From: Actinomortierella ambigua
Lineage: Eukaryota; Mortierellomycota; Mortierellomycetes; Mortierellales; Mortierellaceae
NCBI GenBank assembly: GCA_016098155.1
Contig: JAAAJB010000068.1
Span: 24,043 to 88,042 of the forward strand
Direction: 5' to 3'
DNA: 64,000 nt
Shown here: piece after piece, positions 45,816-56,516 of the stretch
How the letters are laid out: every line of letters begins with the position of its first letter
Position numbering within the stretch: the stretch's first letter is position 1
Made by a program: the position numbers and the translations under genes
The notes under the pieces: model-generated
The model's input: only the letters and a program-made list of their open reading frames with translations
What the model was told of the DNA's origin: nothing
Databases searched by the model: none

Positions 45816-47129
45816 CCAACCAGCTTGCTCACTATAGAAGACAAACAATACAGAACTTATCGTACTATGCACTCAAGGATGTGGTGGACCTCGGAACGAG
45901 AATATAGAAAATACGGCATATCATAGGGAGATATGGAAAAGACGCCAGTATCGGAATCAACGCACTACCATCACTTGTCCCCAAAGAAAAATCTACTTAC
46001 TACACATGGAAATGAAGGAACGGCGAAGGCAAGTCCTTGAAAAAATATTCACCGCTAGCTCAAAAGAGATGCAGCTCATGCAGGATACAGCATAATCTTT
46101 CTGTACAATCATTGTGGCCGTTTTAAGTGCAAAAGGTTGTGTGAATAAAAGCGAGAATCAATAGCATATGATAGTATGATGATCGCAGGCTAAGGGTATA
46201 CACAATTGAGGCTTCCGATCCTCAGACTGAATTTCATAGATGTCGACCCTCACCTCCAAGCTGTACTCTCACCCATCTCAAATTCTTATATCGATGGATA
46301 AGGGTAAGAGAACCCAGCATTGGCCTGCTCGTGTCGATATTCGCCCAGTGACTTATGTCGTGGCTCGTGTTGTCTCTGGTACACTAATGACGCGTTTTTT
46401 CGAATTTCTCGTGCCTTTTTTTTTTGGCTCTTGCTTGAAAAGCAGCTTGCGAGTGGGGACCAGAAGCTCCACCCGGCACTCCTCACTAGCCACAAATAGC
46501 CCCTACTTTCGTTAGGGACGAGTGGTAAGAGTGGTGGACCAGCTAGGTATTAACTAGAGCTAGTCTATTTTTTGGGTTTGAAGGATCGCTCATGTAGCTT
46601 TTGCTAGCTCTGGCTGCAGTGAGACGGGAGATGGCATTCATTTGATCTGTTTTTTTTTTTTTTTACATTCGCACCGTCGATCGACCTGTGATTATTTTGC
46701 TCCGCTTCTTATTGGCATGATGGAGAGATTGTGCCGTCGGGTTTCACCCCTTTCCTCTATCGCAGGGACAGCACCTGTCGGACATCGGAATGCAATGACC
46801 ACCATCTCGCTGGTGCGAAAGGCTCCGCCTTAGATGTACTGCCATTGGTGAGCGTGGTCGATCTTACATATCCAACAAGGGAATTGAACACTCCATTTGC
46901 AATCTGATTTTTTTGCATAGTTGTTTTTGCTTCTACAAGAAATGAGAACGGAACGTTACAGATGTATAGCCCTCTGAGAACGGCGGAGGCACAATCCTAT
47001 CGTGGCGGAAAGGGTAGAAATCACAAGATAGCCATTTCCAATGTCTACGGTATTACGTTGTCTCTTGACCTTGCTCAACACATGTTCATCTCGCCGACCT
47101 TTTCATTTAGGGGCTTTCAAAACTACCAA
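45816..47129. other. Intergenic DNA between kinase paralogues 2 and 3
   Basis: No gene is supported. Frames at 46240-46515 and 46642-46833 have no recognisable domain, and the T runs inside them suggest non-coding DNA. Confidence 0.45.
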
Positions 47130-47380
47130 AAGAGCCTCACATGCTCTGTTATTAAATTGCAGCATTGCAAAAAAGTGAAGGCAATGTTGTACAAAATAAC
47201 ACGCATGTGCCACAAACCTCCTCAGAGTAAGCCGAAAAGTCTCAACAATGTATATGTGCTTCTCATTTCTCATCACCCATCTCCATCGCAGCCTTCCTTT
47301 TCATTCTCATTCTCATTCTCTCTTCGATTCATTTCCGTACAAGAATCCCTAAATTTATTTCTCTACTAGAAGTCTACATC
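47130..47380 (+). promoter_or_regulatory. 5' flank shared with kinase-Sel1 paralogue 1
   Basis: This flank matches the minus-strand flank of paralogue 1 (4097-4345), including TTAAATTGCAGCATTGC, TGCCACAAACCTCCTC, the CATTCTCATTCTCTCTTCGATTC tract and CTAGAAGTCTACATCATGGTAC. Indels not divisible by three argue for regulatory or untranslated sequence, not coding sequence. Confidence 0.55.
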
Positions 47381-50177
47381 ATGGTACCTATAAACATGCC
47401 GTATAAACAAGTTGTCAAGCTGTGGATATCGAACTGGCTTCTCACCCACCCCTTCGGTCTTCCAGAACTCTCTACAATCCATGCTGGTTTTAGGAAATTG
47501 TCTCGGCTCAGGGGGCAATGGATCTGTCCATGAGGCTCTTTGGGGATGTCAGAGATGTGCCGCGAAGACATTCTTCCTCTCACAGTCGGACTTTCACAAG
47601 TATGCTATCCAGAAGGAGATCAAGGTCTTGACGACTCTCAGACATCGCAATATCATCCAGTTCTACAGGGCTCACGAGCAGGACGATCGCATCTATCTCA
47701 TCATGGAGCTTGCCGAAAAGGGGACTCTCTCAAAGGCCATCGAGGCCGGTACACTGGACTGGTCCACCAAGACACGACTCGCCCACGAGATTGCTCGAGG
47801 ACTCGAGTACATCCATCAAGAATCTGTCCTCCACCGTGACCTCAAGAGTGCCAATGTGCTTCTGACGAGGCATATGGAAGCCAAGCTGGCTGACTTTGGA
47901 CATGCCAAGATTCGGTCGACTGTGAGCAGCAGCCTATCGATGTCATCTGCTGGAGGGAGTCCTGCTGGGACGCTGAGGTGGATCGCACCAGAGCTCTTTG
48001 ATGTCGCAAAGCCTGTCTACTCGACCAAGACAGATATCTATGCTCTAGGAGTGGTGATGTGGGAGATGGCAGCCAACTGCACGCAGCCATACAAGGGCCA
48101 TTTCGATAGAGATACGATAGTCTCGTATGTCAAGAGTGGTCGTCGCGAGACATTGCCCGATGACACGCCGATCGAATATCGCCAAATTGTCGAACGCTGT
48201 TGGCACCAGGACCCTAACCAACGGCCTAAAGCGAGCGAAGTGACCTTAGTTCAAGATGACGTGGCCGATGATTTCGACGGCGCTGCCCTTCCTTCATTCA
48301 GCTTTGATAGCGGCAGCGACCCGTCGGGGAACAAGACTGGTATGCCGTCCGATACCAGCACTGAATGTTTGCCACAAACGGATGACAGTGTTGTACAGTA
48401 CTTTAGCCAGGCTGCCATGCAAGGCAACATTGATGCACAGCTGTTTCTTGGATGGCTCTACAGTCATGGTGGAGGGATCGTCGACAAGAATGCCAAGAGT
48501 TCGCTCTGGTGGTATCACATGGCAGCCAAGAACGGGAACACCACTGCTCAGCTGTCGCTCGGAGAAATATACGAACAAGGTCAGGGCGTGGATGCCAGCG
48601 ACTTGGAGGCTGTGACTTGGTACCGAAAAGCAGCTGTCCATGGCATCTCTAAGGCACAATTCAAGATGGGCGAGATGTATGAGGACGGTCGTGGGGTAGA
48701 TCACGATGATTTCGAGGCTCTCCGATGGTTCCGCATGGCAGCAGATATAGGACAAGCTGAAGCTCAGGTTAAGCTTGCAACCTGGTTCTCTCTTGGTCGT
48801 GCTGTCGAACAGAACGATGCGGAGGCATTGAGGTGGTTTACCGAGGCAGCTAAACGAGGGGACAGCGACGCGCAGAGCAGCCTAGGATTGATGTACATCC
48901 AAGGACAAGGGGTCGATAGAAGCTACGTTGAGGCGGTCAAGTGGTTCATCAAGGCCGCCGAGCAAGGGAATGCACGCGCACAGCTTATCCTCGGAGCGAT
49001 GTACAGCGAAGGAGTAGGAGCCGATCATAGCGATGTTGAGGCAGTCAAGTGGATCACCAAGGCCGCCGAGCAAGGGGATGCGGATGTACAGCTCATCCTC
49101 GCAGAGATGTACATTAAAGGACATCGAGTCGATCAGAACGATGTTGAGGCGGTCAAGTGGTACACTAAGGCCGCCCAGCAAGGGAATGTCGACGCACAGA
49201 TCAAACTCGGAGCAATGTACCGAGAAGGACGAGGAGTCAATCGGAACGACGTTGAGGCGGTCAAGTGGTACACCAAGGCCGCCGAGCAAGGGGAGGCACA
49301 CGCACAGCTCCTCGTCGGAGTAATGTACAACGAAGGACTGGGAGTCGATCAGAGCGAGGTTGAAGCGGTCAAGTGGTTCACTAAGGTTGCCGAACAAGAG
49401 GAGGCGGACGCGCAGTTCATCCTCGGGGGGATGTACCTAGAAGGACGAGGAGTCAATCAGAACGACGTTGAGGCAGTCAAGTGGTACACCAAGGCCGCCG
49501 AGCAAGGGAATGCGGACGCACAGGTCAACCTCGGTCTAATGTACAGCAAGGGACGAGGAGTCAATCAGAACGACGTCGAGGCGGTCAAGTGGTACACCAA
49601 GGCCGCCGAGCAAGGGAATGCAGAAGCACAGGTCAACCTCGGTCTAATGTACAGCAAGGAGCGAGGAGTCAATCAGAGCGACGTTGAGGCGGCCAATTGG
49701 TACACCGTGGCCGCCGAGCAAGGGAATGCACGCGCACAGCTCCTCCTCGGAGCGATGTACCACGAAGGGAAAGGGGTTGATCAGAGCGACGTTGAGGCGG
49801 TCAAGTGGTTCACCAAGGCCGCCGAGCAAGGGGATGCGGATGCACAGTTAATCCTCGGAGGAATATACTTCCGAGGGACAGGAGTCAATCAGAGCTACGT
49901 TGAGGCGGTCAAGTGGTACACCGAGGCCGCCGAGCAAGGGAATGCACGCGCACAGCTCAGTCTCGCAGAGATGTACAACGAAGGAAGAGGGGTCGATCAG
50001 AGCGATGTTGAGGCGGTCAAGTGGTACACTAGGGCTGCCGAGCAAGGGGATTCAACAGCAAAGCGGAGGCTTGAAGCGTTGTCCAATCGTAGGACAAAGA
50101 GTTTGTCGAGATGGCGCCGATGCCGCCAATCGTTCGCCAGAGTGGCTGATAAATGGAAACAAGATACTCAAAACTAA
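47381..50177 (+). CDS. TKL-like protein kinase with C-terminal Sel1 repeats (paralogue 3)
   Basis: Two exons, 47381-47383 (ATG) and 47466-50177, give 904 residues. The intron is 82 bases, the same length as in paralogue 1. Kinase motifs are complete: LGSGGNGSV, Lys35, Glu52, HRD Asp126, DFGHAKI at 144-150 and IAPE. Kinase and linker are very close to paralogue 1, including the linker DSGSNTSGNKTGMPS-type segment (here DSGSDPSGNKTGMPS). About 15 Sel1 units follow. Central units are nearly identical, for example consecutive AQVNLGLMYSKGRGVNQ and AQVNLGLMYSKERGVNQ, so the array looks to have grown by tandem duplication. Paralogue 3 is 78 residues shorter than paralogue 1, roughly two units. Met7 could be an alternative start. 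Confidence 0.85.
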
Positions 50178-50710
50178 CACTCTGGTCATGACCGCAGGAT
50201 CAAGCAAAGCGACAGTAGAAAGACGGCATGTGATATAATTTGCAAGGCCGCTGAGAATGGAAGTCAGGGGCACATGTTGACTTCCAATGGTCGCCCACTA
50301 TCGCAAACCTGGGCGAGCGAGTATTCGTGATTCAGAGGGCGTTGGATTTCATCTCAAAGCAGCCAATCAAGGATATGCGGGTAGCACAGCTCTAGACTTG
50401 GTCAAAAGAACGGATAAATGTGAGGCGATTATATAAATTGGCGCCCTTACCTTGGACACCATCCGATCCGTGCAATTGACCATGGCCTGGTATGATATTC
50501 ATGGAACGTCTTGCTTATCGTTCTAAGACAATATGTTTCTACATGCCATTCCTCACAACCAGTGAGATATATTTTGGCTCCATGCCATCTTTTGGGAAAA
50601 AGAGAATCCTCGTTTTTTTTAAAAGTATCAGAAAGATTGTTATGCTACAAAAAGGAATTGCGTTGGGAGGTATACTAGAGCGATTTTTTTTTCGTTTCTT
50701 TTCTTTTCAT
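50178..50710 (+). other. 3' flank with decayed Sel1 units
   Basis: After the stop, about 50235-50275 reads ICKAAENGSQGHM, and about 50345-50425 reads GFHLKAANQGYAGSTALDLV in another frame. Both resemble Sel1 units. The array was probably longer before a stop and frameshifts cut it. The remaining 280 bases show no gene. Confidence 0.5.
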
Positions 50711-52672
50711 CTACTGGTTCAGCTGTTGGTGACGGTAGCCAGCTTGACGCAGTTGTTGATGCAACGAGACGGGCGACCCAAAATCCTGCGGCGTCGGTGT
50801 CACGCCATCCTCCGCACGCGAGTAGATCGACTCGAGGGTCTGGATGCCGCCAGCAGTGCCCGCCATACCGGTGGTCGCTGCTGTTGCACCGATGGTGGAC
50901 GTCGCAGTAGCCGATGTCGCCAAGATCGATGTGGAGATGGTCGACGCGCCCGTTTGCAGCTTGGACGAGGCTGGAGCAGCGCTCCAGACACTCTCGCCCG
51001 ACTCAAATAACGATGACGATCCGCCAAAGACGTTTCCTCCTCCGACGCTTCCGCCGCTGCCAATACCTCTTGCTGTGTCTCCTCTAGCTTCCTGGAGCGG
51101 GCTTGTCAACGAATGGTGCTCTCCGCCAAGGTGTGCAAGGTGACTCTGGTCATCCGAGGACTCGTCGGTTTGGAGATGGCGATGATGACGATGTTGATGG
51201 TGTGCTGCCTGGTTCAGCTGTTGGTGAAGATAGGCATTATAGGGCTGTGGGGAGTGCTGGTGATGTTGTTGTTGTTGTTGCTGATAAAAGGTGGTCGACT
51301 CTCGCCGAGAGGGACTCTTGGTGTAAAATGACTGTTGCTCATAGAGCTGGTACTGATGCTGTTGCTGCTGTTGGTACCGAGAAGGCAGAATCTGCATGCT
51401 GTTACGCGCGGACCTTGATCCTCCTACTGCTGCCGTTGATGCAGCCGCCTCACCCTGTTGTTGTCCCGATGCAGACCGGAGCGACATGCGACTGGAGCGG
51501 TGAGCGACCTCGCGTCCATCCTTGGACTTTGCCTGAATCAAGGGCTGGAAGTAGTCAAAGACCAAGGTGGCACCTCTGCGCTGGGCCCACCACAAGAACA
51601 GCAGCTTGCCCAAATTGTAGCCCGGAATCCAGTTCAGTAAGAAGGACGACCAAGTGTCGATGACCTGGACGGTCCCGTAGATGCTCCAGTAGGCCAACCA
51701 TTGACGTGTCGCCTTGTCCTTGCGTTGCTGCATCAACAGGTTCCACCGCCTCCGCATCCGATGGTGCATCCGCTCCTCAGCCGTCAGCGACCCACTGTCA
51801 TTGCTCGAATAGCCCTCTGACATGTAAGAGTAGATGGAGGGTGGTCCCCAGGATGTCGACAACGCCGACGAACTATCCAGGTCATCGGCCCCGCTGCTGT
51901 AGCTGTTGGAGAAGGCCGCGGTGGCATTCGAGTCTTCTAGTTGGACTGTCGATGTGCTCATCCGCTTCTTGGCGTTCAACCTCCGTGAGTAGCGACGCGT
52001 AGGATCGCGCTCTAGTCCAGAGTTGTTGCCTGCCATACCACCACCGCCACCTCTGGACGATCCTGCCTCGCCATGAGATGTCTGCCTCCGCTGTTGCTGC
52101 TGTTGTAAGATTTGATCCTGTTGCCTCAGGTGCCGTGTGCTCCCTCTTGCTGAGGCCAGGGATAAAGATGAGCGTTGGCTGGATGTGGACTGAGAGTGGT
52201 AGATCCTTGAAGCCCGAGCGACGGTGGCGTTTTCGAGGCCAGTCAGGCCTTTGGGCGGCAAGACAGGGTCGCTATTGATGGTGCGGACGGAGCAGTAGGC
52301 TGGGTAGGCGACGGCGCAGAGGTTGGTAGCGAGGGAGATGTTGCGTTTGTAGAGGACACGACAGGCATAGAGGAACAGGAGGGCAAGGAAACCAAAGAGG
52401 TGTCTTGGGTTGATGCCCATGCGCTGGAGCAGGATACGGAAGACAAAGTTTTCGCTCAAGAGAGACTCAAGTTGCTCGATGCGCGAGAGATGCTGTCGGC
52501 GAATGTGGAAGGTGATGGCCGACAGGTTCAAGGGCACATTGGCCTCGATCCTGTCCAGTGTCCGGTCAAGCAATGCCGTGAAAGGTAAGGGCTCCTCCGT
52601 TTGAGTTGACGAGTCCACCTTGGCCCGTGGATAGACTGCCATGGGCGGAGGTGAGGCCGAGACGGACTGCAT
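50711..52672 (-). CDS. TB2/DP1/HVA22 (REEP/Yop1-type) membrane-shaping protein with large insertion
   Basis: Intronless, 653 residues from the ATG at 52672. The two membrane hairpins of the family are recognised: FLALLFLYACRVLYKRN with LATNLCAVAYPAYCSVRTI (about 94-132), and QWLAYWSIYGTVQVIDTW with LLNWIPGYNLGKLLFLWWAQ and GATLVFDYFQPLI (about 324-379). Family members bend tubular endoplasmic reticulum. In REEP5/Yop1 the two parts are about 10-15 residues apart, but here about 190 Ser/Arg-rich residues separate them. The C-terminal 270 residues are disordered, with poly-Gln and His repeats. An SSTQTEE site at 21-27 resembles dynein light chain (LC8) binding motifs. The frame extends upstream without an ATG. 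The chosen start is the first ATG. Confidence 0.85.
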   Translation of the reverse strand: MQSVSASPPPMAVYPRAKVDSSTQTEEPLPFTALLDRTLDRIEANVPLNLSAITFHIRRQHLSRIEQLESLLSENFVFRILLQRMGINPRHLFGFLALLFLYACRVLYKRNISLATNLCAVAYPAYCSVRTINSDPVLPPKGLTGLENATVARASRIYHSQSTSSQRSSLSLASARGSTRHLRQQDQILQQQQQRRQTSHGEAGSSRGGGGGMAGNNSGLERDPTRRYSRRLNAKKRMSTSTVQLEDSNATAAFSNSYSSGADDLDSSSALSTSWGPPSIYSYMSEGYSSNDSGSLTAEERMHHRMRRRWNLLMQQRKDKATRQWLAYWSIYGTVQVIDTWSSFLLNWIPGYNLGKLLFLWWAQRRGATLVFDYFQPLIQAKSKDGREVAHRSSRMSLRSASGQQQGEAAASTAAVGGSRSARNSMQILPSRYQQQQQHQYQLYEQQSFYTKSPSRRESTTFYQQQQQQHHQHSPQPYNAYLHQQLNQAAHHQHRHHRHLQTDESSDDQSHLAHLGGEHHSLTSPLQEARGDTARGIGSGGSVGGGNVFGGSSSLFESGESVWSAAPASSKLQTGASTISTSILATSATATSTIGATAATTGMAGTAGGIQTLESIYSRAEDGVTPTPQDFGSPVSLHQQLRQAGYRHQQLNQ

Positions 52673-53814
52673 GCTGCCTCGTGCGAAGAAGCAAAGGGAG
52701 GGGCGAGAGGGGGGTGAATGTGGAGGATGGAAGGAAGAAGAGGTGAGATGTAGAGTGGGCGTGTGGGGTGAGAAGGAGAGAGGAAGAGAGCACACGGGGT
52801 GCTCTGTCACTTTTTTTTGGCACACACAACACAACAAGTTCGGCTCAAAGTTTACCGAACGCGATCAGGTTTTCTGGCACACACGTGAGAATGCAAGATG
52901 CCCTAAACGCACATCAGTGCACCCTTTTTTGTTTTCATTCTGATTCCCTTTCTTACTCCTGCTGCCCCTGCCTCTCTCCATTTCGTTTGCATTTATTGAC
53001 CCACAATACATGAACAGTCCTTCCGAACCACATCCCGACAGGGTCCTTGCAATTTGCGGGGAGCACGGTTCCATTTCGGCGACTTTTTTTTTTTTGTCAC
53101 CCTGCATACCCATGTATCACCTACAGGCTCCGTCATGGTGTCAAGGTCGAGGCAACAGGTTTCATGAAAAACAAATGTCGCATCTCTCAGGCACTATCAC
53201 CTGTTTTACAACGTCTTAACTGATAAGATCTACCGCTGGGCGAGCGAGATTCTACTACTTCTTGAGGTCTTTATTGAAAGTCAAGCAAGCTTGTTATCCC
53301 ACGGCTCCAATTCGCGCCGTGCTCGTTACTGCTGCTTTAGTGTCGAATATTGGTAAAAAGCTCTTCTTTTAAGCAAAGCATCAGAAGTGTGTAGGTTGTA
53401 TAACATGTAGGCCGAAGCAGAGTTGTCACGTCTCTCTCTTGTATGAAGAGTAGGAGACACAATTCAAGGGTGGCGAGCTACTCGTGTTACAAAGCGTCAT
53501 ACTTCCAGGGGTTGCTGGCAGGAATTCTACCTTCTAGTCCAAAGTAAATGCGCTTTAGGCCCTACTTTGACCTTCATCGAAGATTGCCTCTAATGAAACT
53601 GAGACAAACGGTTGGGTGTCTTCTTGGTGATTCTTGGTGACTGAGTCTCTGCCTGTTCTCGGTGGCGGAGGTTCTCTTTCCCTCCTCCTCGTCTCTCCAC
53701 CCTGTCGACCTGTCTTTAAAAGGCGGTGATTCATGTTGCATTCCTTCATTCTCCTCTCTCTATACCCTTGTTGTTTTTCTTCACTCTCCTCTCATTATAT
53801 ACTCTATTCTTGCA
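52673..53814. other. Divergent intergenic region
   Basis: Separates the start codons of the TB2/DP1/HVA22 gene and the decarboxylase gene, so it should hold two promoters. No gene is supported. TTCTTGGTGA is repeated in tandem near 53620-53640. Confidence 0.55.
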
Positions 53815-56311
53815 ATGGCTGTTGACAATGAGCTGCATGCCTCGACGGCTGTCAGCGACGATGCAAAGGAGCTGGACCTGCTTCTCTCCAGAATGAAGAC
53901 TCTTCTTGTTGAATGTAAGCTGTCATTGCTTGTTCTCTCCCTCTGTCCTCTCTTTCTCTATCTCTTTCCCTCCTGCCTCTGTTCATCCTTCCTCTTCCCC
54001 CCGCAGCATTCAAGTGTCGTCCCTCCCTCTCCCTCGGATGGGGGGTGTCTCGATCGGGCCTTATCCCGAGTGGCCTGATCACTCGGAGGGCAGTGACTCT
54101 TGTTTGCAACGGCCCACTCTCCCCCCCCTCTCTCTCTCTCTCCTTCTCCCCTTCTCCCTCGGATCAATATCCTTTCTTAGTCTTGTGCGGCCGATGTGTT
54201 CCTTCCCGGTACCTACGACTATCTTTCAATCATTAGCCCTCACCTCTCAGCATTTGTTGGGCATCTACCAAGCAACCATATTGATGTGGAGAAAAAAGGC
54301 GAAACAGTGCTTTGGATAAACAGGATAAACAACAAAAAAGATTTCAGTGGAGGGAAACATCACATCCCTGTGCCTGATTATCTGTCCAATGGTTTTCATG
54401 TCTTAATCACTCCGCACCCTTTTTTTTTTTTGTGGCCCTTCCACCACCTCCTCCTGCAACTTAGACATGGATGAGAGTCGACTCTCTGACGGGCCCATTC
54501 TCCAGCACCGTCTTCCAGAAGAGCTCGAGCAGATCCTTGATCTCGAGCTGCCCGAGGTCGGTGTCGGCCCCGAAGGCATTTTCGCGACGATCGAACAGAC
54601 GATGCAATACAGCGTCAACAAGTTCTCGCCACGGTTCATGGATAAGCTCTACGCGGGTGCCAACCCGATCGGCGTCATGTCCGAACTCCTCCTCGCGGGC
54701 CTCAACGCCAACTCGCACGTCTACCACGTCTCCCCCGTCTTTACCATGATGGAGATCCATGCTACCCGTGCCGTCGCCCGTCTCTTTGGCTTCCAGGGCC
54801 CACGCGCCGGTGGCCTGTCCTGCCCCGGTGGCAGTGCCAGCAACCAGCTGGCCATGGTCACGGCCCGTAATGCGCTGTACCCGGAGATCAAGGCCAAGGG
54901 TTATTTCCCGCGGCCACCCAAGGCATTTTTTGCCAGCAACACAAACCAGCACCAGCAGCAGCAGCCCTTGCCGTACGGCATCGAGTTGTCGTCCTATGGC
55001 AAGCTGATCGCGTTCACCAGCAGCGCCGGCCACTACTCGATGACCAAGTCGGCCGTGATCATGGGTCTCGGCACGGAGAACGTTGTGGGCGTGCCGACGG
55101 ATGCCGACGGGGCCATGATCCCGGCAGAGCTGGAGCGGCTCATCGAAGAGCAGCTTGCGCTGGGCCACACGCCCTTCTTCATCAATGCAACGGCGGGGAC
55201 GACGGTCCTGGGAGCGTTTGACCCGATCCGAGCCTGTGCAACGATTGCGAAGCGCTTCAATTGCTGGCTGCATGTCGATGCTAGCTGGGGTGGGCCCTTG
55301 ATCTATGTTCCGGAACGGGCCAAGACGGTGCTCGATGGCACGGAGCTGGCCGACTCGATCACGATGAACCCGCACAAGATGATGCAGACCTCGTTGCAGT
55401 GCTCGCTGCTCCTGGTTCAGGATACGTCCATCTTCCCGACGGCCAATGCGCTGAATGCCAATTATCTTTTCCACGGCCAGAGCCATGACTTGGGCGATGG
55501 CACGCTGGGATGTGGACGCCGCTCAGATGCCGTCAAGCTGTTCTTGGGTTGGAAGTACTATGGGCGGTTGGGTTACCAGAAGCGCATCGAGACCTCGTTG
55601 AATAATGTGAGCCGGTTTGTCGAGCTGTTGGCTCAAGACGACTATCGGCATCATCGGATTCAGATGCTGCGACTTGCAAAGTCGCAGTTGCAAGAGGAAG
55701 AAGGAGAGCAAGATCAGCTGGTGCGGCCGTGGTTGCTACAGGTCTGCTTCTGGGTTCGGCCCAAGAACAGTCGATTGATTGACTGGCGAGGCACCGAAGA
55801 GTTTTTGTCTGCTGCCATGTCGTCGTCGTCGCTGCCCAAGACAACAGTCTCCAATAGCAACCTTCCGCAGGCACCACCAATGCAGATCGCGCTTTTGCAG
55901 TCGGCCGCTTCGTCGTCGTCCGTGTCACTGGCTTCTACACTGTCCGACACAGAGTCCTCGGCCTCTTCCGTGTCATCATTGGAGAAGACGGCGTTGCCCT
56001 CGTTTCACGCATCGGGCACAAGTCGATATGGTCATATCCTGCGCTCGGCCTCGGAGCACCAGGAGGCCAAGGCATGGATGGAGACTGTCACACGAACCGT
56101 GCATGCACGGATTCGGTCAAATGGTCGGTTCATGATTGACTATGCGCCCCATGGGTCATTACTGCCACTCTTCTTCCGCGTCGTCTTGAACCCACCCACG
56201 ATCCGCGAGGTTGACTTGCAGCAACTGGTTCAGGAGATCCTGGATTGTACTGATGCTGTGGCAGACAGTATTCCTATCCCTGAATGTTGTCGTGAGCCGG
56301 TTTCCTTGTGA
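53815..56311 (+). CDS. Group II PLP-dependent decarboxylase (glutamate/cysteine sulfinate type)
   Basis: Two exons (53815-53914, 54465-56311) encode 648 residues. The fold-type I decarboxylase signature is clear: NSHVYHVSPVFTMME, GGLSCPGGSASNQLAM, LIAFTSSAGHYSMTKSA, WLHVDASWGG (the Asp binds the PLP ring nitrogen) and SITMNPHKMMQTSLQCSLLL, in which Lys338 forms the Schiff base. These motifs group it with glutamate and cysteine-sulfinate decarboxylases, not with aromatic amino acid enzymes. The exact substrate cannot be told from sequence, but GABA or hypotaurine-type products are likely. A Ser-rich insert (about 483-549) interrupts the C-terminal domain and is unusual for the family. The 550-base intron is long for this window. 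It has a standard GT-AG, and the join keeps frame. Confidence 0.87.
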
Positions 56312-56516
56312 GAATAAGGAGAAAAAAAAAAGAGGGTGATCACAATAAAATTTGTACTACTATTGCCATTACTACCCCGTACTACCATAACTCCTCGCGC
56401 GCCTTTAGCTTCTTCACCTCCACATGTCTTCGGCGAGTCTATTATATATCATTTTTTATTTTTGTTATTTTTTTTTTGGTGCCATCTGCATGTTTTTGTG
56501 CCTTCTTGTCCCTCCG

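Noticed and set aside
52673..52837. 55-residue upstream extension of the REEP-type protein
   Set aside because: It has no ATG in frame (begins at TTG) and consists of Ser/Pro/His low-complexity residues. The first ATG at 52672 was used.
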